Source: Erysipelotrichaceae bacterium (GTDB taxonomy: Bacteria; Bacillota_I; Bacilli_A; Erysipelotrichales; Coprobacillaceae). From it: 5,339 nucleotides of DNA. Shown here piece after piece: positions 1 to 5,290 of the stretch (position 1 is its first letter; each line of letters starts with the position of its first letter). The DNA is taken from contig JAJQGQ010000135.1 of NCBI GenBank assembly GCA_021200395.1, positions 1 to 5,339 of the forward strand, read 5' to 3'. The translations under genes and the position numbers were made by a program. A model generated the notes under the pieces. That model searched no databases. It was not told the origin of the DNA and saw nothing but the letters and a program-made list of their open reading frames with translations.

Positions 1-165
1 ATATAAAGTTGTATAAATATCTACAAAAAAGATACGTTGTATACTTTCAACAATACTACATTGATAAAAAGACATAATAGATATCATAAAACTAAGAAAA
101 GCAGCGACAAATGTTAATAAAGCATTTCGTAATAAATAATTAGGAATACGATCTTTCTTATTCAT
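1..165 (-). CDS. N-terminal part of a membrane protein, runs off the left edge
   Basis: An open frame of 55 codons without a stop starts at ATG 165-163 and continues past base 1, so the C-terminus is missing. The start is supported by a purine-rich ribosome binding site, AGGCGGTGG, a few bases upstream. The ATG lies inside the end of the preceding 276-aa gene (ATGAATAA, 8-nt overlap), so the two are probably translationally coupled and functionally linked. The visible protein has a short basic start (MNKKDR), then a hydrophobic stretch at about residues 14-34 (core FVAAFLSFMISI) that looks like a membrane segment with the N-terminus inside, then a mixed hydrophobic stretch around residues 45-55. 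I do not recognise a family from 55 residues. That it is a real gene rests on the ribosome binding site, the coupling and the uninterrupted frame. Confidence 0.7.
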   Translation of the reverse strand, partial: MNKKDRIPNYLLRNALLTFVAAFLSFMISIMSFYQCSIVESIQRIFFVDIYTTLY

Positions 166-988
166 ATGCTTCCACCGCCTTTAATTCAATAGTAAAGATA
201 TAAGGATCATTATCCTCTTCGCTTTTCATTAAAGTAATAACACAAATCAAATTTTTATCTAATAAACTATCTATATCATCATAAACACATTGATATTCAT
301 CATTATCTAATATATCTAAAGTATTTCCTGAAATATAAGCAAAACGTTCATATTCATTTAATTCTACTTCTTCATCAGCTATCATATAATCAATACTCAT
401 ATACGGATATGTTTCTTCAAGATGATCTATTTTACATGAAAAATCACCAGTTTTAAGCCATGAAGATGTCATATAGACATTGGTAATCGTATAATCTTTA
501 TTAGAACCAGTTAAGGTCATTATTTCTTGATTCGTCATATCAATATTTTCTTCATAAATATTTTGATTATTTCTAATAATGGACAAATGAATATAAGGAT
601 GATCAAATTCTTCTATCGAAACAACATCATCATATTCATATAATGACATATTTAAAACTTCATTATCATAAGATACATTCAAACTATTTTCATAATTGAT
701 ATCATCATTAACATTGAAAACAATATCAACAATATCATTTTCCAGCCACAAATCACTTTGATAACTCAATATTCTAGCATTTCCTGCTTGTAAAGTGTTA
801 TTTGTCTGATAAAATTCATAACCATTAATCTGAAAATCACTATTTTCACCTGCAAAACAATATTGATAAGTATTCGTATTGATATATGTATGAAATACAA
901 AATTATCATACCAGATAAATAACGTCACGATAATAACACATAATACAATACTTGAAAGGATGATTTGTTTTTTTATTTCGTTTTTCAT
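158..988 (-). CDS. Membrane-anchored acidic extracytoplasmic protein, unknown function
   Basis: The product is 276 aa. A short basic N-terminus (MKNEIKK) is followed by one hydrophobic segment at about residues 8-27, a signal anchor that would place residues 30-276 outside the membrane. There is no lipobox with a +1 Cys at a plausible position, so it is probably not a lipoprotein. The ectodomain is unusually acidic: I count about 49 Asp/Glu against 9 Lys/Arg. It carries four cysteines (C44, C185, C234, C249) that could form disulfides. Alternating hydrophobic/polar stretches suggest a beta-rich fold. I recognise no catalytic motif or named domain. The ATG start at 988-986 is preceded by GGTGAT with good spacing. 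It lies downstream of the htrA terminator and so probably has its own promoter. Its last codons overlap the start of a membrane-protein gene by 8 nt, making a coupled pair of possibly interacting partners. A role as an accessory or ligand-binding surface component is conjecture. Confidence 0.8.
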   Translation of the reverse strand: MKNEIKKQIILSSIVLCVIIVTLFIWYDNFVFHTYINTNTYQYCFAGENSDFQINGYEFYQTNNTLQAGNARILSYQSDLWLENDIVDIVFNVNDDINYENSLNVSYDNEVLNMSLYEYDDVVSIEEFDHPYIHLSIIRNNQNIYEENIDMTNQEIMTLTGSNKDYTITNVYMTSSWLKTGDFSCKIDHLEETYPYMSIDYMIADEEVELNEYERFAYISGNTLDILDNDEYQCVYDDIDSLLDKNLICVITLMKSEEDNDPYIFTIELKAVEAYE

Positions 989-1003
989 TTTATCACCATG
1001 GTC

Positions 1004-1022
1004 ATTATATATTCTTTTTATA
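1004..1022 (-). promoter_or_regulatory. Weak candidate -10 elements for the 276-aa gene
   Basis: The roughly 60-bp gap between the htrA terminator and the 276-aa gene holds two minus-strand -10-like hexamers, TATAAA (1022-1017) and TATAAT (1009-1004). The first would give a leader of about 20 nt that keeps the ribosome binding site; the second would start transcription almost on that site. Neither has a good -35: a TTGTCT at 1049-1044 is 21 bp from the first, which is too far. A promoter is expected here because a strong terminator lies just upstream, but the exact position is uncertain. Confidence 0.25.
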
Positions 1023-1047
1023 CAAAAGAAAAGTTATTTTAGAAGAC

Positions 1048-1085
1048 AAAAAAAATGATAAAGCTTATATAAGCTTTATCATTTT
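1048..1085 (-). terminator. Rho-independent terminator of htrA
   Basis: A perfect 15-bp inverted repeat (arms 1052-1066 and 1071-1085, core AAGCTT, loop ATAT) starts 4 nt past the htrA stop codon. On the minus strand it is followed by a run of eight T (A-run at 1048-1055, partly within the stem). The stem is AT-rich but long and perfect. It separates htrA from the gene pair at the left end. Confidence 0.9.
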
Positions 1086-1088
1086 ATA

Positions 1089-2264
1089 TTAACCTAAAGT
1101 AACACTTACACTCATAGAGTTACCATCACGATTAATTGTCAAAGTAATATGATCTCCTGGATCTTTAGCGTAAAGCATTGTGAGGAAATCCTTATATGAG
1201 GTAATTTCTGTACCATCAAAGGCTGTAATAACATCACCTGTTTGAAGTCCAGCATTTTCTGCAGCTGAACCACTTTGTACAGAAGCAATATAGATACCTT
1301 GACTCACATCGGCAGTAATACGATACATATATAATTCATATGAAGAATAATCTGATAAAGAAATACCACTAATACCTAAAACTGGTCTAGATACTTTACC
1401 TGTTTCCATAATTTCATCGGCTAATTCTACTACATCATTAATTGGTAAAGCAAAGCCCATACCTTCAACATCTTCAGATGAATATTTCATAGATGTAATA
1501 CCAACCAATTCACCAACCGCATTAATTAAAGCTCCACCAGAGTTTCCTGGATTAATAGCTGCATCTGTTTGAATAACATTCATATCCCAATCATAAGAAC
1601 CATCACTATTTAAATCAACTGAAATGGTACGTAATGGCGAAGAAACAATACCTTGCGTAACAGTTCCTGCATATTCGATACCTAATGGACTACCAATGGC
1701 TAATACCGTTTCTCCTGCTTCTAACAATGAAGAATCACCAATATCAAAAGCCTCTACTTCAAAATCAACTGTCATCTTTAACACCGCTATATCACCATAC
1801 TCATCACTACCAACAAGTTCAGCAGTAATATATTCACCATTAGAATAAACAACTTCAATCTTAGAAGCATCTTCAATAACATGATGATTGGTAATCACAT
1901 AAACTGTAGAACCATCAACTTTATAAATAACACCACTACCACTACCAGAAGAAGTATCATTTTCATATGTTAATACTCCAACTGTCGATTCTTGAGCCTT
2001 AGCAACTATTTCAGTCAAATCACTTGTAACATCATAATTAACTTCTTGTACAGTTGAACCAGAAGAACTTGAAGATGATGTAGTAGAGGTATTAAAGAAT
2101 ACCATATACATAAGTACACCATTGCAAGCAAGAGAAATAACTAATAATACTATAACAACTATTTTAAATAAACTAAAATGAAATTTCTTTTTTGGTCTTT
2201 TTTGTCTTGTAGGTGGCTGTAAAAACTCGTCATCATCGTAATAATTTTGATTATTTTCATTCAT
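1089..2264 (-). CDS. htrA: HtrA/DegP-family membrane-anchored serine protease with one PDZ domain
   Basis: This is an envelope quality-control protease that degrades misfolded or damaged exported proteins. The 391-aa product has a cytoplasmic, acidic then basic N-terminus (1-31), one membrane anchor at about 33-56, a Ser/Thr-rich linker (about 58-71), a trypsin-like domain (about 85-288) and a C-terminal PDZ domain (about 295-390). The catalytic triad is visible as H128 in TNHHVI, D158 in GDIAVLK and S242 in NPGNSGG, so the enzyme should be active. The domain order and length match Gram-positive HtrA/YkdA-type proteins. Start choice: ATG 2264-2262 has an AAAGGATG-type ribosome binding site 9 nt upstream; a frame extension of 17 residues upstream lacks such a site and would read through it. 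An insertion before the active-site strand (residues 217-227, DLNSDGSYDWD) resembles a calcium-binding loop. The gene lies 132 nt downstream of the ABC operon with its own candidate promoter, and ends at a strong terminator. Confidence 0.96.
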   Translation of the reverse strand: MNENNQNYYDDDEFLQPPTRQKRPKKKFHFSLFKIVVIVLLVISLACNGVLMYMVFFNTSTTSSSSSSGSTVQEVNYDVTSDLTEIVAKAQESTVGVLTYENDTSSGSGSGVIYKVDGSTVYVITNHHVIEDASKIEVVYSNGEYITAELVGSDEYGDIAVLKMTVDFEVEAFDIGDSSLLEAGETVLAIGSPLGIEYAGTVTQGIVSSPLRTISVDLNSDGSYDWDMNVIQTDAAINPGNSGGALINAVGELVGITSMKYSSEDVEGMGFALPINDVVELADEIMETGKVSRPVLGISGISLSDYSSYELYMYRITADVSQGIYIASVQSGSAAENAGLQTGDVITAFDGTEITSYKDFLTMLYAKDPGDHITLTINRDGNSMSVSVTLG

Positions 2265-2329
2265 TTTAATCATCCTTTCCATTTTTATAATGCTATCATA
2301 TACTATAATTACCAAAATAATACTTTTTA

Positions 2330-2358
2330 ATTGTGTGAAAATATCAAAGAAATGTCAA
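2330..2358 (-). promoter_or_regulatory. Candidate sigma-A promoter for htrA
   Basis: On the minus strand a perfect -35 TTGACA (2358-2353) is followed after 17 bp by CACAAT (2335-2330), a 4/6 match to the -10 consensus. Transcription would begin near 2323, giving a leader of about 58 nt. The weak -10 could mean that the promoter needs help or is regulated. A separate TATAAT at 2368-2363 has no good -35. No terminator separates this region from the upstream ABC operon, so read-through may also supply htrA mRNA. Confidence 0.5.
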
Positions 2359-2396
2359 TAACATTATACACCTATTGAACAAAATCAAACATATAT

Positions 2397-3167
2397 TTAA
2401 TCAACAAATAATTTTTGTGATTCTGCAGCATTAACATCCACAATTCTATGGAAATAATCCTTCTGTGATAAATCTCTTCTTTCTACTGTTTCCTCAATTT
2501 CACCATCTTTAATATATAATAGTTTTTGTGAATAAGAGGCAATCATTGAATCATGGGTAACCATTAAAATAGATACTCCATCTTTTTCATTAAGATCTTT
2601 AAATAAAGATAATAAATCATGAGAATTCTGACTATCTAAATTTCCTGTTGGTTCATCAGCAACTATAAGTTTAGGATTAGTCACCAAAGCACGTGCGATA
2701 GCTGCACGCTGTCTTTGGCCCCCAGAACATTCTCCAGGATATTTATCTAACAAGTGAACTAATTCTAATTTTTCAGCAATATCTTGAACTCTTTGTTTGA
2801 TTTCTTCAATCGGTTTACTAGCCAAAGTTAAAGGAACAGCAATGTTTTCAGACATCGTTAATGAATCTAATAAATTAAATTCCTGAAATATAAAGCCTAG
2901 ATTCTCATAACGGAATTTACCAACTTCATTTTCTCCCATTTTTCTAACTTCTTTACCATTGATATAAACATGTCCTTTAGTAGGAACATCAATGGTTGAT
3001 AAATTGTTGATAAAAGTAGATTTCCCTGAACCAGAAGGACCCATAACACAGATAAAATCACCTTCATACATTTTTAAGGATACATCTTTTAAAGCAGTAA
3101 CTGGATTTTTAGTACCAACACCATAGATTTTAGTGACATGATCAGCATTTAATATTTCTTTACTCAT
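2397..3167 (-). CDS. BceA-like ABC transporter ATP-binding protein
   Basis: This is the cytoplasmic ATPase that powers the permease encoded just upstream. The 256-aa product has the complete nucleotide-binding set: Walker A GPSGSGKST (43-51), Q-loop Q95 in GFIFQEFNLL, signature CSGGQ (147-151, Cys replacing the usual Leu/Ile), Walker B LIVADEP (167-173), D-loop NLD (176-178) and H-loop H205 in MVTHD. The phrases STIDVPTKG, LGFIFQEFNLLDSLT and a C-terminal tail of about 25 residues with KDYFHRI resemble the BceA/peptide-7-exporter branch of the MacB/LolD group, whose members mediate resistance to bacitracin and antimicrobial peptides. The actual substrate cannot be read from the sequence. Start choice: ATG 3167-3165 sits 8 nt behind AGGAAGG; an in-frame GTG three codons earlier overlaps that site. 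The gene overlaps the permease end by 8 nt (ATGAGTAA), so the pair is translationally coupled. Confidence 0.95.
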   Translation of the reverse strand: MSKEILNADHVTKIYGVGTKNPVTALKDVSLKMYEGDFICVMGPSGSGKSTFINNLSTIDVPTKGHVYINGKEVRKMGENEVGKFRYENLGFIFQEFNLLDSLTMSENIAVPLTLASKPIEEIKQRVQDIAEKLELVHLLDKYPGECSGGQRQRAAIARALVTNPKLIVADEPTGNLDSQNSHDLLSLFKDLNEKDGVSILMVTHDSMIASYSQKLLYIKDGEIEETVERRDLSQKDYFHRIVDVNAAESQKLFVD

Positions 3168-4464
3168 AATGGACACCTTCCTTTAAGACTTTTAAGACTG
3201 AGTTTTTATAAGATATATAAGTGAATATCGCAGCAATGATTGCTGATATCCATTGGGATAAAATAATAAGAATCAAAAATGACATAGATACATAGTTATT
3301 GATATAAGCTAATATGAGTGATGTTCCAATAAATAGGAATGGTAACAAGATAATGACAAAATAAAATGATATAACTTCTCTTTTAATAATTGATATTAAT
3401 TGTTTATACGTATAACCTAATTTATATAAATTATAATAGAACATTCTTCTAGTTTGAGCTTCCATTGAATATTTATAAATAATACTTGTTAAAATAAGTA
3501 CAATAGCCACAATAAACCCAATACTAGAAGTCACCATTTCTCTAGGACTATCCTGTTCTAAAATCATAATCATCGATAATGCACATGATGAGATACCATA
3601 AATAGCTATTAAAGTAACTGCACTTTTTAAAGAATAATAAAGATTAGATAGCGATATTAACCATATCTTATTTGATAAAAAGAACTTTTCTTTAATCTTA
3701 TGAAACCATGTAGGAAAACAATATTTAATCATCCCATTAATACAAAAAACACCCAAGCAACTATAAACAATACTATTCATCATATCATATGGAGTTATAA
3801 CTAATAAAATAAAAGCAACTAAATAAATAATCCAATAAATATGAGAAGACATACGTATTAATCTTATATCTTCTGCTCTTGGTCTGGTTTCACTAGTTAA
3901 CAAGTAAGCAATATCTTTACGATAAACATATCCTGAAGCATTTAATAATTGAGCTGCTATAATAACAACAATAGTAATAATCGTACTACTTATAGCATCT
4001 AGTGGAATATAAAAGATAGAAGCAGTCGTATCTAAATATTGATAAATAATACTATTAACTCCTATTGAACAGCCAATACCTATTAAAATACCTAAAGGCA
4101 TGGCAATAATTGTCATGACTAGATTCTGATAAAATAAATAGGCTGTTACCTTTAAAAAACTAGCACCAGACATTGTCATAATAGCTATTTCCTTTGTTTT
4201 TCTAGAAATATAGAAATTATTAGCGAATAATATCATAAATGCACAAAAACAGATAATCACAAAAGCTAATGTTGTTGAAAATGGTATAGCACTAGTTATA
4301 ACATTTGATTGTAGCATTTGTGTATCTTCCATAAGATATGGATTATCTATGATATTAAAAAAGATATAAGTCACTGCAATTGTAAGCATCAAAGTAATTG
4401 TATATACAAGACTTTTTTTATATTCATTTCTAAGCATATGCAGTGAAAATTTTAATGTTCCCAT
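3160..4464 (-). CDS. FtsX-type ABC transporter permease, BceB-like but lacking the large extracellular domain
   Basis: This is the membrane partner of the downstream ATPase. The 434-aa product shows ten hydrophobic segments at about 18-38, 61-82, 108-136, 157-178, 208-225, 229-247, 281-301, 313-333, 364-388 and 393-418. Two FtsX-like units are visible (about 60-180 and 310-420). The basic segment after span 2 (SRKTKEIAIMTMSGAS) has an approximate counterpart after span 8 (QTRRMFYYNLYKLGYT), as expected for the cytoplasmic coupling regions of this fold. Spans, pairing and the BceA-like ATPase suggest the BceB family. Those permeases, however, are usually around 650 aa with a roughly 200-residue extracellular domain between spans 7 and 8; here that loop is only about 11 residues (302-312). 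The ATG start has AAAGGAG seven nt upstream. It is the first gene of a two-gene operon under the promoter at 4485-4513. No two-component system lies next to it in the window. Confidence 0.9.
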   Translation of the reverse strand: MGTLKFSLHMLRNEYKKSLVYTITLMLTIAVTYIFFNIIDNPYLMEDTQMLQSNVITSAIPFSTTLAFVIICFCAFMILFANNFYISRKTKEIAIMTMSGASFLKVTAYLFYQNLVMTIIAMPLGILIGIGCSIGVNSIIYQYLDTTASIFYIPLDAISSTIITIVVIIAAQLLNASGYVYRKDIAYLLTSETRPRAEDIRLIRMSSHIYWIIYLVAFILLVITPYDMMNSIVYSCLGVFCINGMIKYCFPTWFHKIKEKFFLSNKIWLISLSNLYYSLKSAVTLIAIYGISSCALSMIMILEQDSPREMVTSSIGFIVAIVLILTSIIYKYSMEAQTRRMFYYNLYKLGYTYKQLISIIKREVISFYFVIILLPFLFIGTSLILAYINNYVSMSFLILIILSQWISAIIAAIFTYISYKNSVLKVLKEGVHYE

Positions 4465-4484
4465 AAGCCAACTCCTTTTATCAA

Positions 4485-4513
4485 ATTATAATGAATTTAT
4501 AAATATGTGTCAA
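4485..4513 (-). promoter_or_regulatory. Consensus sigma-A promoter of the ABC transporter operon
   Basis: On the minus strand a perfect TTGACA (4513-4508) and a perfect TATAAT (4490-4485) are separated by exactly 17 bp. Transcription should start near 4478, leaving a leader of only about 14 nt that is mostly the AAAGGAG ribosome binding site. The spacer contains a 10-bp palindrome, ATTTATAAAT (4495-4504), which is all AT and may be chance. Upstream of the -35 lies the direct repeat at 4524-4541. Confidence 0.9.
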
Positions 4514-4523
4514 TGTTAGATAA

Positions 4524-4541
4524 ATATGAAATCATATGAAA
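4524..4541 (-). repeat. Direct repeat upstream of the ABC promoter, possible regulator site
   Basis: On the minus strand the octamer TTTCATAT occurs twice with a 2-bp gap (4541-4534 and 4531-4524), giving a 10-bp period, one helical turn. It ends 10 bp upstream of the -35 of the ABC operon promoter. Direct repeats with this period are typical sites of OmpR/PhoB-type response regulators, the class that controls Bce-type transporters. The same bases also form a 6-bp inverted repeat (ATATGA-AA-TCATAT, 4524-4537) and overlap the U-tract of the 74-aa gene terminator. In AT-rich DNA chance is a real alternative. Confidence 0.35.
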
Positions 4542-4564
4542 AAAAAGCTGATATTAATCAGCTT
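4539..4564 (-). terminator. Rho-independent terminator overlapping the end of the 74-aa gene
   Basis: The 8-bp stem AAGCTGAT/ATCAGCTT (4564-4557 and 4552-4545) with loop TAAT is followed on the minus strand by a T-run (A-run 4539-4546). The last codons of the 74-aa gene form the first arm and its TAA stop codon makes up most of the loop (4556-4554). It isolates the ABC operon from upstream transcription. Confidence 0.85.
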
Positions 4565-4778
4565 GAGTACTTTTATAACCTATTTTTACACCATCACAAA
4601 AGGCTTGATGTTGCAAAGCAGATGCATATTCGATGATAAGGTTTTCAAGTGTGTTCCATGGAATATGTTGATCTTGACAATAATTATAGATATCTTCTAA
4701 AGCCTTGTTGGCTTCTTGGGATTGTCCATTATTTTCACACCATGATTCAAAAAGCATCTCAATAATATCTTTGTTCAT
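4554..4778 (-). CDS. Small cytoplasmic protein of unknown function (74 aa)
   Basis: This short gene has a strong ribosome binding site (AGAGGTGAG, 3 nt before ATG 4778-4776) and its own terminator, so it is likely real. The product has no signal peptide or membrane segment and looks mostly helical. An N-terminal helix (about 1-15, DIIEMLFESW) is followed by a polar segment, a middle helix (about 22-35) and a C-terminal helix (about 43-68) ending in AFCDGVKIGYK. Three cysteines (C14, C34, C61) are present without a metal-binding spacing. The ending F-x-x-G-x-x-x-G/Y vaguely recalls small helical DUF proteins of Bacillota (DUF6809-like), but I cannot assign a family. It is divergent from the XRE regulator gene and shares a 137-bp control region with it, so the regulator may control it. 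It is monocistronic by layout. Confidence 0.8.
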   Translation of the reverse strand: MNKDIIEMLFESWCENNGQSQEANKALEDIYNYCQDQHIPWNTLENLIIEYASALQHQAFCDGVKIGYKSTQAD

Positions 4779-4804
4779 TTTCTCACCTCTTTAATATTAT
4801 GACC

Positions 4805-4899
4805 AATTCATTCAGTTTTAATCATATAGGCAGAAAATAGCCTATATAGTTTATGTTAATATATCATTTTATCCTATAAAATTCAAGTTAGAATGAATT
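4805..4899. repeat. Mirrored 9-bp element GAATGAATT ahead of both divergent genes
   Basis: GAATGAATT occurs at 4891-4899 on the plus strand, 16 nt before the XRE start codon, and on the minus strand at 4813-4805, 26 nt before the 74-aa gene start codon. The two copies therefore form a perfect 9-bp inverted repeat with arms 77 bp apart, each facing its own gene. This could be one operator half per gene, allowing joint control by the XRE protein. Chance is possible given the base composition. Confidence 0.35.
4824..4847. promoter_or_regulatory. Inverted repeat, candidate operator in the divergent gap
   Basis: Perfect 8-bp arms ATATAGGC (4824-4831) and GCCTATAT (4840-4847) flank an 8-bp AT-rich spacer. 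It lies near the middle of the 137-bp region between the 74-aa gene and the XRE gene and contains the GC-richest bases there. The dimension suits a dimeric HTH repressor acting on either gene, so XRE autoregulation is the simplest reading. No convincing -35/-10 pair is visible for either gene; the best hint is TATAAA at 4875-4880 for the XRE gene, without a good -35. The repeat could alternatively be a transcript hairpin, but no T-run follows it. Confidence 0.5.
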
Positions 4900-4915
4900 A
4901 AATAGGTGGTGAAAT

Positions 4916-5254
4916 ATGATAGACTATTTTGATTTAGGTCAACGTATCAGGAAATACAGGTTAGCATCTAAGCTTACCCAAGCTCAATTAGCAGATAAAG
5001 TAGATATTTCTGACACTCATATGAGTCATATCGAAACAGCAAACACGAAACTTAGTTTACAAACATTTTATGCCATTGCCGAGGCACTTGAAGTTTCTAC
5101 AGATGCACTGCTTCATGACACTCCAGTTGTCAGTAAAAATGCTTTAACTGCCCAAATCCTGGAATTACTTGAAAGTTGTACCGTCAATGATTTATATATC
5201 TTATATGATGTTTTAAAGGCCACTAAAATATCATTAGATAAATATAACAAATAA
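4916..5254 (+). CDS. XRE/Cro-CI-type HTH transcriptional regulator
   Basis: This 112-aa DNA-binding protein is the only plus-strand gene. The five-helix HTH_3 domain spans about residues 6-65. The DLGQRIRKYRLASKLTQAQLA pattern forms helices 1 and 2, recognition helix 3 falls at about 32-42 (SDTHMSHIETA), and LSLQTFYAIAEALEVSTDALL gives helices 4 and 5. The C-terminal part (about 74-107) is predicted helical with an ELLESCT-x-x-DLYIL-x-x-VLKA pattern, seen in many short clostridial-type XRE regulators and likely used for dimerisation. The ATG has AGGTGG six nt upstream. It is divergent from the 74-aa gene, with candidate operators between them, and is followed by its own terminator. Its targets are unknown; autoregulation and control of the neighbour are inferred from layout. 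Confidence 0.93.
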   Translation: MIDYFDLGQRIRKYRLASKLTQAQLADKVDISDTHMSHIETANTKLSLQTFYAIAEALEVSTDALLHDTPVVSKNALTAQILELLESCTVNDLYILYDVLKATKISLDKYNK

Positions 5255-5257
5255 TTC

Positions 5258-5290
5258 TAAAATCTCATCTTTTGATGAGATTTTATATTT
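5258..5290 (+). terminator. Rho-independent terminator of the XRE gene
   Basis: A perfect 12-bp stem (5258-5269 and 5274-5285, core AATCTCATC/GATGAGATT) with loop TTTT starts 4 nt past the stop codon; T-rich sequence (TTTTATATTT) overlaps and follows the second arm. The A-run on the left side means it could also act on transcripts entering from the right on the minus strand. The remaining bases to 5339 are AT-rich with no gene start visible. Confidence 0.8.

Noticed and set aside
1624..1848. Plus-strand open frame of 74 codons
   Set aside because: It lies fully inside htrA on the opposite strand, has no ribosome binding site and its product looks like a reverse-strand shadow of the protease domain.
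2265..2315. 17-residue N-terminal extension of HtrA
   Set aside because: The extension reads through the AAAGGATG ribosome binding site that fits the ATG at 2264; the shorter start gives the normal acidic/basic cytoplasmic tail before the anchor.
2373..2386. Short inverted repeat TTGA-N6-TCAA after the ATPase gene as a terminator
   Set aside because: A 4-bp AT-rich stem with no T-run is too weak to terminate.
3168..3176. GTG start three codons upstream for the ATPase
   Set aside because: The GTG overlaps the AGGAAGG ribosome binding site, whereas the ATG at 3167 has ideal spacing to it.
4554..5254. Toxin-antitoxin pair made of the 74-aa protein and the XRE protein
   Set aside because: The genes are divergent rather than in one operon, and the small protein shows no known toxin motif.
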